Shown one piece after another: positions 28,346-38,607 of a DNA stretch of 64,000 nucleotides. The stretch covers positions 3,865,001 through 3,929,000 of the forward strand of contig NZ_OY760916.1 in the NCBI RefSeq assembly GCF_963664075.1, given 5' to 3'. Under the pieces are notes generated by a model that saw only the letters and a list, made by a program, of their open reading frames with translations, was not told where the DNA came from and did not search any database. A program made the translations under genes and the position numbers. The first letter of the stretch is position 1; each line of letters begins with the position of its first letter. The stretch comes from an uncultured Desulfobulbus sp. GTDB lineage: Bacteria > Desulfobacterota > Desulfobulbia > Desulfobulbales > Desulfobulbaceae.

Positions 28346-29443
28346 ATGGGATTTCGTTGCGGAATAGTCGGCCTGCCCAATGTGGGTAAATCAACTATCT
28401 TTAATGCCTTGACAGCGGCAGCCATTGCTGCAGAAAACTATCCATTTTGTACCATTGAGCCCAATGTCGGAATTGTTCCCGTACCGGACGAACGACTCGA
28501 CAAGCTTGCGGAGCTTGCCAAAACCCGCAGCAAGATCGCAACCCAGATGGAATTTGTCGATATCGCTGGCCTGGTCAAAGGCGCAAGCCAGGGCGAGGGA
28601 CTGGGCAACCAATTTTTGGGGCATATTCGTCAGGTTGATGCCATTTTACATGTTGTCCGCTGTTTTGAAGACGACAACATTGTTCATGTGGACGGCTCCC
28701 TTGACCCAATCCGCGACATGGAGGTTATTTCCATGGAGCTGGTACTGGCCGACCTGGATACCGTGGAACGTCGCCTTGCCAAAAGCCGCAATCAGGCAAA
28801 ATCCGGCGACAAAAAAATGATTGCGGAGGTCGCCTTTCTCGATACCGTCCGCGCGGTGCTTGATGAGGGCAAACCTGCTCGTATCGTCACTCCTGAAAAC
28901 GATCAGCAGGCTGCACTCTTGCGCGAACTCTGCCTTCTGACAACCAAACCAGTTTTGTATGTGGCCAATGTCAACGAAAGTGATCTGGCGACAGGCAACG
29001 AATACGTTGCTCGCCTCTCCAAGGCAGCAGATGCTGAAAATGCGTCCATGGTCATGATCGCCGGAGCCATTGAGCAGGAACTGAGCCTGTTAGATGCAGA
29101 AGAACAGAAAGAATTTCTTCAGGACATGGGGATGGAGGAGCCAGGCTTACACCGACTCATCAAGGCGGGGTATGCGCTTCTAGGCCTGATCACCTACTTC
29201 ACCGTGGGAGAGAAAGAGACCCGCGCCTGGACCATCACCAAGGGAACCAAGGCACCGGGGGCCGCAGGCAAAATTCATTCTGATTTTGAACGCGGATTTA
29301 TCCGGGCCGAGGTTATCGCCTATAACGATTATATCACCTGTGGTTCCGAGTCGGCTGCCCGCGACAAGGGTGTCATGCGCTCGGAAGGTAAAGAATATGT
29401 AGTGGCTGACGGTGACTGCATTCTGTTCCGCTTTAATGTCTAA
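28346..29443 (+). CDS. ychF: Redox-regulated ATPase/GTPase YchF (Obg-like ATPase)
   Basis: A 365-residue member of the Obg family, matching the usual YchF length of about 363. It has GLPNVGKSTIFNALT (P-loop), DIAGLVKGASQGEGLG (switch region) and the C-terminal TGS domain ending VADGDCILFRFNV. YchF binds ribosomes and preferentially hydrolyses ATP. The start at 28346 follows an AGAGG site; an in-frame extension to 28070 overlaps the divergent deaminase gene and is not credible. Confidence 0.97.
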   Translation: MGFRCGIVGLPNVGKSTIFNALTAAAIAAENYPFCTIEPNVGIVPVPDERLDKLAELAKTRSKIATQMEFVDIAGLVKGASQGEGLGNQFLGHIRQVDAILHVVRCFEDDNIVHVDGSLDPIRDMEVISMELVLADLDTVERRLAKSRNQAKSGDKKMIAEVAFLDTVRAVLDEGKPARIVTPENDQQAALLRELCLLTTKPVLYVANVNESDLATGNEYVARLSKAADAENASMVMIAGAIEQELSLLDAEEQKEFLQDMGMEEPGLHRLIKAGYALLGLITYFTVGEKETRAWTITKGTKAPGAAGKIHSDFERGFIRAEVIAYNDYITCGSESAARDKGVMRSEGKEYVVADGDCILFRFNV

Positions 29444-29518
29444 CCCGAATTTCTCATGAACATTTTTGCTCAATTTGAAAAATGACGGGGAACAAATGCA
29501 CCACAGGGAGGCAGCAGT

Positions 29519-30616
29519 ATGAGCGTACCGAGTAAATCGCTCTTTATCAATCAGCTCGTCGCGGGACAGCAGCTGCAGGAAGTTTTTCTGGTTTCCAGGA
29601 AATCGGTCGCAGAAACCAAGGCCGGCAAACCGTACCTGGCTCTTGGCCTCATGGATCGTAGCGGGGAGATAGAAGCCCGGGTTTGGGATAATGCCGATCA
29701 GTTCGCAGATGCTGCGGCAGAGGGGAACTTCATCCAGGTCCAGGCTACGGCCAAACCATTTCGTGAGCAGATGCAGCTTACCATCAACACGCTCCAGCAG
29801 GTTGATGAAGCCATGGTGGATCTTGCAGACTACATGCCCGCAAGCCCTCGCCCCCTCACAGAGATGGCCAAAGAGCTGGAGCTGATTCTTGCAAGCATCA
29901 GCGATCAACCATTACAACACCTGATGCAGACTATTTTTTCTGGGGAAACCCGGGAAAAATTCCAGAGGGCTCCGGCAGCCAAAAAAATGCACCATGCCTA
30001 TATCGGGGGCTTAATCGAACATACCCTCTCCATTGTTGGCATGGCCTGTAAGGCGGCAGAACACTATCCACTGATCAACCGCGATATGCTGGTCTGCGGT
30101 GCCCTGTTGCATGATCTGGCCAAAATCGAAGAGTTTGACTTTACTCGCCCTCCTTTTGGTTACACAGATAAAGGGCGATTGGTTGGCCATCTGGTCCTCG
30201 GGGTCGAACTGGTTCGGCAAGCGGCCCCCCAGGTTCCGCAAATTGCAAGCGAACAGGTTGACCAGCTGATTCACATGGTACTCAGCCACCATGGGCAGTA
30301 CGCCTATGGCTCCCCTGTTCTCCCTATGACACCGGAGGCCATCCTGCTCAACCAGCTGGACGACATGGATGCCAAAATGAATTACCTGCAGGGGCTCCAG
30401 GCAAAAATGCAGGGAGCTGACTGGCAATGGTCAGAGTACCAGCGCCACCTGGAACGCTTTCTTTACCTGCAAGGGACAGACGAAAACAGTGAGAACGATC
30501 CTGGTGCACACTCTCCCTTTCGCCCCACCGACCTTCATCCCAAAGGTGAAGGAGAACACGGCAGCAACAACAAGAAGAAGAACCTGATTGACCACCGCCA
30601 ACAGTCCCTCTTTTAA
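29519..30616 (+). CDS. YhaM-like 3'-5' exoribonuclease (OB fold plus HD domain)
   Basis: A 365-residue protein with an N-terminal OB-fold nucleic-acid binding domain (EVFLVSRKSVAETKAGKPYLALGLMDRSGE) and an HD phosphohydrolase domain (HHAYIGGLIEHT, then LLHDLAKIEEF, then LSHHG). This is the YhaM/Cbf1 architecture, a 3'-5' exonuclease acting on RNA and single-stranded DNA. The low-complexity tail after residue 330 is rich in Glu, Asn and Lys. It is 3 nt upstream of holB, so the two genes are probably co-transcribed. Confidence 0.87.
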   Translation: MSVPSKSLFINQLVAGQQLQEVFLVSRKSVAETKAGKPYLALGLMDRSGEIEARVWDNADQFADAAAEGNFIQVQATAKPFREQMQLTINTLQQVDEAMVDLADYMPASPRPLTEMAKELELILASISDQPLQHLMQTIFSGETREKFQRAPAAKKMHHAYIGGLIEHTLSIVGMACKAAEHYPLINRDMLVCGALLHDLAKIEEFDFTRPPFGYTDKGRLVGHLVLGVELVRQAAPQVPQIASEQVDQLIHMVLSHHGQYAYGSPVLPMTPEAILLNQLDDMDAKMNYLQGLQAKMQGADWQWSEYQRHLERFLYLQGTDENSENDPGAHSPFRPTDLHPKGEGEHGSNNKKKNLIDHRQQSLF

Positions 30617-30619
30617 GAC

Positions 30620-31603
30620 GTGTCTCTTCTAAACATTCAAGGCCAGCACAAAGCAATCACTCTGCTTTCCAGGGCAATCACCAGCGGCCGACTTGCTCAT
30701 GCCTACCTCTTTGCCGGCCCTGACGGGGTCGGCAAAACCACGGCCGCCCGCGCCTTGGCAGCCGTTTTGCTCTGCCGAAAACCTGACAGCCTTGAGCCAT
30801 GCGGGAGCTGCCCCAGCTGCATCAAATTTGCCTCAGGTAATCATCCAGATCTGCTGGAGATCAAACCCGATGGTGCCGCTATCAAAATCGATCAGATTCG
30901 GAAGATGAAAAAGGCGCTCACCTTTTCTCCCTTTGAAAGTGAGCAACGCGTCGTCCTGATCGAGGATGTGCACACCATGCGACGGGAAGCGGGCAACAGC
31001 CTCTTAAAAATTTTAGAAGAACCGCCTCCCGATAATATACTCATCCTCATCGGTGCAACCTCAAGCGGATTGCTTGATACCATTACCTCCCGCTGCCAGG
31101 TAATCCCCTTCTCCCCCCTGCCCCTTGATGCAGCGGCCAGCCTTATCAGTATGCACCGTCCGGAACTGTCCCCGGAAGACTGCACCACTCTTGCGGCCCT
31201 GTCGGATGGGTGCCCAGGTCAGGCATTGGCACTGGAAACGGAAGGAACGTTACCGCTCTACACCACGCTGCTCAGATCCCTGCTCTCTCCGCCTACCAGC
31301 CGAGCCAGGCGCGTGGAGCAAGCGCTCAGCCTTGCCATGACACTGGCCGAGGCCAAAGAGAGCTTGGATCCTCTTTTGATGCTCCTGCGTATTTTTCTCA
31401 AAGATGCCATGGCAGCCCGCACAAACAGCAGGGCTCTGTCCTTTTCTCCTGAGGTGCTCCAAGCAAGAGAACGCTGGAATTTGGAGCGTCTATCTGCTAA
31501 GATGTCCGCTATTGATCTGGCAGAACAAGCACTTGCCAGAAACTGTAATCGAGGCCTGACCTGCGAAGTGCTGTTATTGGATCTTTTTGACCTGAATTCG
31601 TGA
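30620..31603 (+). CDS. holB: DNA polymerase III subunit delta'
   Basis: A 327-residue clamp-loader subunit with a P-loop (GPDGVGKTTAAR) and a four-cysteine zinc module starting at CRKPDSLEPCGSCPSC. The sensor region reads NSLLKILEEPP and TITSRCQ, the latter matching the SRC motif of clamp-loader subunits. It starts at GTG 3 nt after the YhaM-like gene. The rest of the clamp loader is elsewhere. Confidence 0.93.
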   Translation: MSLLNIQGQHKAITLLSRAITSGRLAHAYLFAGPDGVGKTTAARALAAVLLCRKPDSLEPCGSCPSCIKFASGNHPDLLEIKPDGAAIKIDQIRKMKKALTFSPFESEQRVVLIEDVHTMRREAGNSLLKILEEPPPDNILILIGATSSGLLDTITSRCQVIPFSPLPLDAAASLISMHRPELSPEDCTTLAALSDGCPGQALALETEGTLPLYTTLLRSLLSPPTSRARRVEQALSLAMTLAEAKESLDPLLMLLRIFLKDAMAARTNSRALSFSPEVLQARERWNLERLSAKMSAIDLAEQALARNCNRGLTCEVLLLDLFDLNS

Positions 31604-31674
31604 TGCCAGGTTCTGCGAGCAATCATCTGATAGTATTGATGGTTGTTCAGCTCTCTTTGATTATTCCCTGTTGG

Positions 31675-31743
31675 GGTTCCTTCGTCATCACCAACCTACC
31701 ATGCTCTCAGCAAGCGTTGTAGGTTGGTGGTGACGAAGGAACC
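31675..31743. repeat. Long palindrome downstream of holB
   Basis: A 25-bp inverted repeat (left 31675-31699, right 31719-31743; one mismatch that can still pair as G-T) with a 19-nt loop. The remainder of the 250-bp holB-ricT gap shows no gene. It could terminate holB transcription or be a mobile palindromic repeat. Confidence 0.75.
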
Positions 31744-31853
31744 TATGCAGCATAGGTATTTTGCATTTTTTTTGATTCCCTCAACTTTGCAGCCCCCTAC
31801 TTTCCCTCACAGGGGGAATCAGGAAGGCGGCAATTCTTTATACATACACCAGC

Positions 31854-32819
31854 ATGAGCGACGAAACAGACGCACAACAAGCCGAGCCCACTCTTCCGGG
31901 TGAACAGGAGAGTACAGAAGGTATCTCCCAGGATTTTTTCAAAATCCGCTTTCGGCACGAGGGACAAGAATTTACCGCAGGCACTGTAGAGCCGGATCTC
32001 GGCCGCGGAGATATCGTCTTAGTCCGTACAGATCATGGCATGGAACCCGCGACTATTATCAACCGGACCGCCAAATCAGAAGACCCGAGTGTAGAGCGGC
32101 CTGTCAGCTACCGCATTCAGCGCAGGGCCAATGAAGAAGAGCTGCAGCAGTATGAACAACTCCCCGCCCAAGAGCAGGAGGCGTTTAACATCTGTCGCTC
32201 GCATATCGATCGGCTCCAACTGCCGATGAATCTGGTTCGGGTGGAACGCTTCTTCAACCGCTCGAAAATCATCTTTTACTTTACAGCGGAAAGCCGGGTC
32301 GACTTTCGAGAACTGGTCAAAGCTCTGGTCCAGGAATTCCGTACCCGCGTGGAAATGCGCCAGATAGGCGTACGCCATGAAACGCAGATGACCGGAGGGC
32401 TGGGGGCCTGCGGGCGCGAGCTCTGCTGCACCTCCTTTCTCACCAAGTTTGACTCTGTCTCCATCAAGATGGCCAAGGCCCAGGATCTACCCCTAAATCC
32501 CGCCAAAATATCCGGTCTTTGTAATCGGCTGCTTTGCTGCCTGACCTATGAATACGACAACTATCGGGTCATGAAAAAAGGCATGCCCAGGGTTGGACGC
32601 CATATTCTTTTTGAAGGAAAGACCTATTATGTAACCCGCCAGATGCCTCTACTGGGTAAGATTGCGGCAACCTGCCAGGGCGAAGAACGTATCTTGGATG
32701 AGGAAGAATGGCGAGCCGCCGACCCCGTCCCCAAAAGCCCGCCGCGCAAGCCCCCTGTCAAAAAAGGGCATGGGAAAACGCAGAAAGCAGACAGCGACGA
32801 TAACGACACTTCAAGCTGA
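31854..32819 (+). CDS. ricT: PSP1-domain protein RicT/YaaT
   Basis: A 321-residue PSP1-domain protein. The cysteine-rich signature GACGRELCC...GLCNRLLCCLTYEYD around residues 185-230 matches RicT, which in Bacillus forms an iron-sulfur-binding Y-complex that controls RNase Y-dependent mRNA processing. Both termini are charged and probably disordered. It sits between holB and metG; in Bacillus holB and yaaT are also neighbours, with metS nearby, so the order is ancient. Confidence 0.9.
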   Translation: MSDETDAQQAEPTLPGEQESTEGISQDFFKIRFRHEGQEFTAGTVEPDLGRGDIVLVRTDHGMEPATIINRTAKSEDPSVERPVSYRIQRRANEEELQQYEQLPAQEQEAFNICRSHIDRLQLPMNLVRVERFFNRSKIIFYFTAESRVDFRELVKALVQEFRTRVEMRQIGVRHETQMTGGLGACGRELCCTSFLTKFDSVSIKMAKAQDLPLNPAKISGLCNRLLCCLTYEYDNYRVMKKGMPRVGRHILFEGKTYYVTRQMPLLGKIAATCQGEERILDEEEWRAADPVPKSPPRKPPVKKGHGKTQKADSDDNDTSS

Positions 32820-32977
32820 GTTTTTAAAAGGAGCGGGCCATGCCCGCGACCAAATTCGCAGCTTACCGAGTTTTGCCCTTTGTATCTGAGAATGTGTGGG
32901 CACAGGACAACTACCTATCCCACGCAAAACGACTCGTTTTTATACTATCATTAGATTTGCACACACAGACCAAGACC

Positions 32978-34930
32978 ATGCCAACATACGTCACTACCCC
33001 CATATATTACGTTAACGCTATGCCCCACCTGGGACATGCCTACACCACAATTGTTACTGACACTTACAGCCGTTTTCGCCGTTTCTGCGGCGATGATGTC
33101 CGCTTTCAGACCGGTACCGATGAGCATGGTGAAAAGATAGCCGAAGCCGCAAACAAAGCAGGAGAGACACCGCGGGAGTATGTTGACCGCATTTCTGCAA
33201 CCTTTCGTGAGACCTGGCCGGTGCTCACGGTGCAGCCAGATAACATTATCCGCACCACAGACAGTGACCATATCAAGACCGTGCAGGATATTCTCCAGCG
33301 GGTCTACGACCAGGGTGACATCTATTTCAGTGAGTACTCCGGCCATTATTGCAAGGGCTGTGAGCGTTTTCTCACCGAAAAAGAGTTGGTTGACGGCAAA
33401 TGTCCCGATCACCAGGTCGAACCTCAGGAAATTGCCGAACAGAACTATTTTTTCCGCATGTCCAAGTACCAGGATTGGCTCATTGACCACATCAAGGCCA
33501 ATCCGGAGTTCATTACTCCGGAACGCTATCGAAATGAGGTGCTTTCTTTCTTGAGCGAGCCACTGGAGGACTTATGTATTTCCAGGCCGACCTCTCGCCT
33601 GACTTGGGGCATCCCCCTACCCTTTGATGCAAACTTCGTCACCTATGTCTGGTTTGACGCCCTGATTAACTATCTCACCGGCATTGGTTACCCAGACGGA
33701 GCAGATTTTGACAAATACTGGGCGGCGGCAGAACATGTGATTGCCAAAGACATTCTCAAACCCCATGCAATCTACTGGCCGACCATGATCCGAGCCTTAG
33801 AGCTCGAGCCGTATAAACGGCTCCATGTGCACGGCTACTGGAATGTAGATTCCACCAAAATGTCAAAATCTATTGGCAATGTCATTCGCCCCAAAGAGCT
33901 GGTCGAGACCTACGGCGTGGACACGGTCCGCTATTTTGTCCTGCGCGACATGAGCTTTGGGCTCGACTCATCGTTTTCAAGCGATGCTATCCTCGCTCGC
34001 CACAATGCCGACCTGGCCAATGACCTGGGTAATCTCTTTTCCCGATCGCTGACCATGATCGCCAAATACGCCGAGGGTAAAATTCCCGAACGAGAGCATT
34101 CCTCCATGCTCACTCCCGAAGACCGAGAGTTGATGAGTGCGCTTTCTGCCATGTTTGTTCAGTACGAGGAAAATATGAACAGCTTTCACTTTCACAAGGC
34201 TTTGCGGGCCGTGTGGGAGGTCATCAGCCTGTTAAATCGCTATATTGTAGGGAATGCTCCCTGGGAGCTGGCAAAGAATCCACGCCAGGCCGATCGCCTG
34301 CAGACCGTCCTCTACTTTTTAGCGGAATCCCTGTGGAAGATCGCATTGGTCCTTGGCCCGATTATGCCGACAACTGCTCAGAAAATGGCTGTTGCCTTAG
34401 GCATGGAATCACGTTTTGCCAATGCTACCCTGGATCAGATCAAAGAGTGGGGAGATATTCCTGTGGGCACAACCATAGACAAGGTTTCCCAGCTCTTTCC
34501 CCGCGTTGATCAAAAAAAGGACGAACAGCCTAAGCAACAGCCGATCACCAAGAGCAAGAAAAACAAAAAGACAGCTGAAGAACCTTTGCCCGAGGGATTG
34601 ATCAGCTTTGATCAGTTTAAGGCTATTGATTTGCGGGTGGCCGAGATCGTTGCTGCAGAAAAGGTCGCAAAATCTGATAGACTCCTTAAGTTAAACGTCA
34701 AGGCACCTGAAGAACGAACCATCGTTGCCGGGATTGCTGAGTATTATGCGCCCGATGAACTGGTGGGTAAAAAGGTGATTGTGGTTGCCAACTTGAAGCC
34801 TGCCAAACTCATGGGAATTCCCTCGCAGGGGATGGTACTGGCCGCCAAGGAAGAGATGGCCGATGGAACCACTCGCCTGGTGGTGAGTACGGTGGCGGGG
34901 GAGATCAAACCAGGCAGCAAAGTGGCCTGA
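32978..34930 (+). CDS. metG: Methionyl-tRNA synthetase
   Basis: A 650-residue class I synthetase that charges tRNA-Met. It begins TTPIYYVNAMPHLGHAY (HIGH-type motif), has a zinc knuckle (CKGCERF...CPDH), the KMSKS loop, an anticodon-binding helical domain, a Lys-rich linker near residue 545, and a C-terminal tRNA-binding (EMAP/Trbp111) domain with FDQFKAIDLRVAEIV. I chose the ATG at 32978; upstream in-frame text to 32840 adds residues unlike the family. Confidence 0.96.
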   Translation: MPTYVTTPIYYVNAMPHLGHAYTTIVTDTYSRFRRFCGDDVRFQTGTDEHGEKIAEAANKAGETPREYVDRISATFRETWPVLTVQPDNIIRTTDSDHIKTVQDILQRVYDQGDIYFSEYSGHYCKGCERFLTEKELVDGKCPDHQVEPQEIAEQNYFFRMSKYQDWLIDHIKANPEFITPERYRNEVLSFLSEPLEDLCISRPTSRLTWGIPLPFDANFVTYVWFDALINYLTGIGYPDGADFDKYWAAAEHVIAKDILKPHAIYWPTMIRALELEPYKRLHVHGYWNVDSTKMSKSIGNVIRPKELVETYGVDTVRYFVLRDMSFGLDSSFSSDAILARHNADLANDLGNLFSRSLTMIAKYAEGKIPEREHSSMLTPEDRELMSALSAMFVQYEENMNSFHFHKALRAVWEVISLLNRYIVGNAPWELAKNPRQADRLQTVLYFLAESLWKIALVLGPIMPTTAQKMAVALGMESRFANATLDQIKEWGDIPVGTTIDKVSQLFPRVDQKKDEQPKQQPITKSKKNKKTAEEPLPEGLISFDQFKAIDLRVAEIVAAEKVAKSDRLLKLNVKAPEERTIVAGIAEYYAPDELVGKKVIVVANLKPAKLMGIPSQGMVLAAKEEMADGTTRLVVSTVAGEIKPGSKVA

Positions 34931-34934
34931 GCAT

Positions 34935-35037
34935 AAGCGGCTACAGGCACTCATCTTTGAATCATCGCGGCATTTCTCATAGTAGATCTATAGCGAAACA
35001 CCACGATGATCCAAACCTAAGCTACCTGTAACCACTT
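34935..35037. repeat. Long imperfect inverted repeat downstream of metG
   Basis: Arms of 41-42 nt (34935-34975 and 34996-35037) are imperfect reverse complements, sharing TACAGG, ATCATCG and similar blocks, around a short centre with TAGATCTA. It lies directly after the metG stop. No gene is visible in the metG-yggT gap of 409 bp; this repeat and the MITE-like copy at 35079 fill most of it. Confidence 0.65.
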
Positions 35038-35078
35038 ATACTTTCGGGCTTTCATCACAAACTCGTAAAAAACATTTA

Positions 35079-35259
35079 TTGACCACTGAACCTCAACTCG
35101 AGTACTTGTTGCTGATCATGCCCGCGATGAGACGCACTGTTGATTGAGCACTGTTTTTGTAGGGTGGGCAGAAAACAGCGCTCTGCCCACCCTACAGCAA
35201 GTGCATCGCCCTTTATCTGATTATGGGGTGCGTGCTCAGCTGAGCTTTGGTGGTAATCA
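35079..35259. repeat. MITE-like dispersed repeat, copy 2
   Basis: Bounded by GACCACTGAACCTCAACTCG on the left and CAGCTGAGCTTTGGTGGTAATC on the right, imperfect inverted ends shared with the copies at 22529 and 41313. The interior differs and holds a separate 14-bp palindrome, GTAGGGTGGGCAGA / TCTGCCCACCCTAC at 35159-35195. Confidence 0.6.
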
Positions 35260-35339
35260 AAAAAATATCTGTCGCTGTCATGCCCGCGACAGAATAGTAG
35301 AAACACAATTGATAGAACTAAAACCTATAAGGTGTTGTA

Positions 35340-35636
35340 ATGTTTATGCTTGGTAACTTTCTGTTGGCTATTGCCAAACTCCTCAATGTCGTCCTCAGCG
35401 CCTACATCTGGATTGTGATTGCCCGCGCAGTTCTCTCCTGGGTCAATCCGGATCCCTACAACCCTATTGTCCGCTTCCTCCACCAGGTGACTGACCCGGT
35501 ACTGATGCGCATTCGCCGCTATGTGCCCATCATGGGTGGGCTGGATCTCAGCCCCATGATCCTGATTCTGGCAATTGTATTTTTACAGAGCTTCCTCGTG
35601 CCCACACTCACTCAGCTGGCTATGCAACTCCAGTAA
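35340..35636 (+). CDS. yggT: YggT-family membrane protein
   Basis: A 98-residue protein with two hydrophobic segments (LLAIAKLLNVVLSAYIWIVIARAVLSW and LDLSPMILILAIVFLQSFLV) and the family motif SWVNPDPYNPIVRFL. YggT proteins are small inner-membrane proteins linked to cell envelope and osmotic phenotypes. It lies upstream of the rfb operon by about 135 nt; its usual partner yggU is found on the far side of rfbC. Confidence 0.9.
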   Translation: MFMLGNFLLAIAKLLNVVLSAYIWIVIARAVLSWVNPDPYNPIVRFLHQVTDPVLMRIRRYVPIMGGLDLSPMILILAIVFLQSFLVPTLTQLAMQLQ

Positions 35637-35771
35637 CCCCCACCCCGTGACGATGAAAGGGGCATGCACCAAAAATGAATCCATTGCTGCATCGTTATCG
35701 ATTCAGGGGGCAAACGGCAGATTAGAGTATGCCTTGATGAGACGGGACAACTGTAAAAAATGAGGTAAGCT

Positions 35772-36836
35772 ATGTCTATTCTTGTTACCGGCGGTGCTGG
35801 TTTCATTGGCAGTAACTTTGTGCTCGACTGGCTGGAACAATCCGATGAGCCGGTCATTAATCTTGATAAACTCACCTATGCCGGGAACCTGGAAAATCTT
35901 GTCTCCCTGGATAAAGATCCTCGACACATCTTTGTTCAAGGTGATATCTGCGACAACGAGCTCATAGACCAACTCCTTCAGCAGCACAGGCCCCGAGCCA
36001 TTGTCCATTTTGCCGCAGAAAGCCATGTGGATCGCTCCATCCATGGCCCAGCAGCTTTCATGCGGACCAACATCGACGGCACATTTACCCTGCTTGAGGC
36101 AGCACGAACGTATTGGTCAGGGCTTGATGAAAACAGCAAAAATCAATTCCGCTTTCATCATGTCAGTACCGATGAGGTCTATGGCTCTCTTCTCCCCGAC
36201 GACGCGCCCTTCACAGAGACCAACCTCTATCAGCCCAACAGCCCCTACTCCGCCAGCAAGGCCGCGAGCGATCATCTGGTACGGGCCTGGCACCATACCT
36301 ATGGCTTACCCGTCACCACCAGTAACTGTTCCAACAATTACGGCCCCTACCAATTTCCTGAAAAACTGATCCCCTTGATTATAGCCAACGCCCTGGCTGG
36401 AAAACCTTTGCCAATTTATGGAGATGGGCGTCAAATTCGTGATTGGCTCTACGTAGCAGATCATTGCACTGCCATTCGACGAGTACTTGAGGCGGGACAG
36501 GTTGGCGAAATCTACAATATCGGTGGCTGGAACGAGATGGCCAATATCGAGATTGTCCAGCTGGTTATCGATTTACTGGATACACTACGCCCAGATCCTG
36601 CTGGTAGCTATTCCCGTTTGATTACCTATGTGACCGACCGCCTTGGCCATGATCGTCGCTACGCCATTGACGCCCGCAAGATCGAACAGGAGCTGGGCTG
36701 GCGACCGGCAGAGACCTTTGCCACCGGCATAGAAAAAACCGTGCACTGGTACCTGGACAACCAGGAATGGGTTCAAGGCATTACCAGCGGCGAATACCGA
36801 AAATGGATAGAACAACAGTATGGTGAATCCGCATGA
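35772..36836 (+). CDS. rfbB: dTDP-glucose 4,6-dehydratase
   Basis: A 354-residue short-chain dehydrogenase family enzyme with [10 protein letters not shown] at the N-terminus, the catalytic TDEVYG motif near residue 134 and [10 protein letters not shown]. It converts dTDP-glucose to the 4-keto-6-deoxy sugar, the second step of dTDP-L-rhamnose synthesis. It is first in rfbBDAC and its stop overlaps the rfbD start by 4 nt. Confidence 0.97.
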   Translation: MSILVTGGAGFIGSNFVLDWLEQSDEPVINLDKLTYAGNLENLVSLDKDPRHIFVQGDICDNELIDQLLQQHRPRAIVHFAAESHVDRSIHGPAAFMRTNIDGTFTLLEAARTYWSGLDENSKNQFRFHHVSTDEVYGSLLPDDAPFTETNLYQPNSPYSASKAASDHLVRAWHHTYGLPVTTSNCSNNYGPYQFPEKLIPLIIANALAGKPLPIYGDGRQIRDWLYVADHCTAIRRVLEAGQVGEIYNIGGWNEMANIEIVQLVIDLLDTLRPDPAGSYSRLITYVTDRLGHDRRYAIDARKIEQELGWRPAETFATGIEKTVHWYLDNQEWVQGITSGEYRKWIEQQYGESA

Positions 36837-37720
36837 AAATTCTCCTTACTGGCAAAAACGGACAACTGGGATTTGAACTGCAGCGGGCACTGGCTCCTCT
36901 AGGACAGATAGTTGCGGTTGGCAGCCAGGAGTGCAACCTCGCCCAGCCTGATGCAATCCGCGCACTCGTCAGGGAGGTACAACCGGACCTGATCATTAAC
37001 CCCGCCGCCTATACCGCAGTCGACAAGGCAGAAAGCGAACCTGAGCTTGCCCAGGCAGTCAACGCACAGGCACCAGCCATTCTTGGCGAAGAAGCTCAAC
37101 GACGAAACGCCTGGATAATTCACTTCTCTACCGATTATGTCTTTGATGGGAGCAGTTCCCGCCCATATATCGAAGATGATCCCACGGGACCACTGGGGGT
37201 ATACGGTAGAAGTAAACGTGATGGAGAGCTAGCTTTGCAACACGTCTGTGCCCAGCACCTTATCTTTCGCACCAGCTGGGTGGTTGGTGCCCATGGCAAC
37301 AATTTCGCAAAAACAATGCTCCGCCTGGGGGCAGAGCGTGACTCTTTAAGCATTGTCGCCGACCAGTTCGGTGCACCGACCTCAGCGGCCTTACTTGCCG
37401 ATGTCGCAGCCCAGATCGTTGGTCGAGCCCAACGTGAAGAAGTGAGTACCCTTCCTTTTGGGCTCTATCACCTGACAGCGTCCGGCGTCACCACCTGGCA
37501 TGGTTTGGCAAGCTTTGTTCTTGATATCGCACGTAAACAGGGGCTCCAGCTCAAAGTTGATCCGGAGAAGATCCTGGCAATAACCACAGCCGAGTACCCC
37601 CTGCCGGCAAAACGCCCGGCAAACTCTCAATTAAATACCGAACTCTTTCGCAAGACATTTGGACTTGAACTCCCTCCCTGGCAGGAGGGGATGCACCATA
37701 TTCTTCAACAAATTCTCTAA
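36833..37720 (+). CDS. rfbD: dTDP-4-dehydrorhamnose reductase
   Basis: A 295-residue NAD(P)-dependent reductase with the Rossmann motif [20 protein letters not shown], the catalytic YGRSKRDGE and the later [14 protein letters not shown]. It catalyses the last step of dTDP-L-rhamnose synthesis. The start overlaps the rfbB stop (ATGA), and rfbA starts 2 nt after its stop. Confidence 0.96.
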   Translation: MKILLTGKNGQLGFELQRALAPLGQIVAVGSQECNLAQPDAIRALVREVQPDLIINPAAYTAVDKAESEPELAQAVNAQAPAILGEEAQRRNAWIIHFSTDYVFDGSSSRPYIEDDPTGPLGVYGRSKRDGELALQHVCAQHLIFRTSWVVGAHGNNFAKTMLRLGAERDSLSIVADQFGAPTSAALLADVAAQIVGRAQREEVSTLPFGLYHLTASGVTTWHGLASFVLDIARKQGLQLKVDPEKILAITTAEYPLPAKRPANSQLNTELFRKTFGLELPPWQEGMHHILQQIL

Positions 37721-37722
37721 CT

Positions 37723-38607
37723 ATGCAGAAACGAAAAGGTATTATCCTCGCCGGAGGTTCAGGGACTCGGCTTTACCCGGTCACGCAGGCAATTTCCAAA
37801 CAACTGTTGCCGGTGTATGACAAACCCATGGTCTATTATCCGCTCTCAACGCTCATGCTGGCGGGTATCCAAGAGATCCTCCTCATTTCCACCCCCGAGG
37901 ATACGCCCCGATTTCAAGCCCTGCTTGGCGATGGTCAACAATGGGGTCTTTCGATCACCTACGCAGTCCAGCCCAATCCTGGTGGCTTGGCCCAGGCGTA
38001 TCTCATCGGCGAATCTTTCCTCAATGGCGCCCCTTCGGCGTTAGTTTTGGGTGACAACGTCTTTTATGGCCATGATTTTCATCGACTGCTCCAGCACGCT
38101 CAGAATCAGGAGCGAGGGGCAACAGTCTTCGTCTACCATGTTCAGGATCCTGAGCGGTATGGCGTTGCAGAATTCGACAATGAGGGAACTGTCATCTCCC
38201 TGGAAGAGAAACCAAAGCAGCCCAAATCAAATTATGCGGTCACTGGCCTCTATTTTTACGATGGACAAGCGACGGAGCTAGCCAAATCGCTCGCCCCTTC
38301 CCCGCGAGGAGAACTGGAAATAACCGATCTCAATCGCTGCTACCTTGAGCGGGGAGAGCTCCAGGTAGAAATTATGGGCCGTGGCTATGCCTGGCTTGAT
38401 ACCGGGACCCATGCATCACTGCTTGATGCCGGACAGTTCATAGCCACTCTGGAACAACGTCAGGGACTTAAAGTTGCCTGCCCGGAAGAAATCGCCTACC
38501 GCCAAGGATGGATCAGTGCATCCGAGCTAGAGCAACTTGCTCAACCCTTACGTAAAAGTGGGTATGGTGAATATCTCTTACGAATTTTGGAACGAAAGGT
38601 ATTTTAA
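37723..38607 (+). CDS. rfbA: Glucose-1-phosphate thymidylyltransferase
   Basis: A 294-residue nucleotidyltransferase with [13 protein letters not shown] at the start, [17 protein letters not shown] and [13 protein letters not shown]. It makes dTDP-glucose from glucose-1-phosphate and dTTP, the first committed step of the pathway. Its stop and the next gene's start share one base (TAATG), indicating coupled translation with rfbC. Confidence 0.97.
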   Translation: MQKRKGIILAGGSGTRLYPVTQAISKQLLPVYDKPMVYYPLSTLMLAGIQEILLISTPEDTPRFQALLGDGQQWGLSITYAVQPNPGGLAQAYLIGESFLNGAPSALVLGDNVFYGHDFHRLLQHAQNQERGATVFVYHVQDPERYGVAEFDNEGTVISLEEKPKQPKSNYAVTGLYFYDGQATELAKSLAPSPRGELEITDLNRCYLERGELQVEIMGRGYAWLDTGTHASLLDAGQFIATLEQRQGLKVACPEEIAYRQGWISASELEQLAQPLRKSGYGEYLLRILERKVF

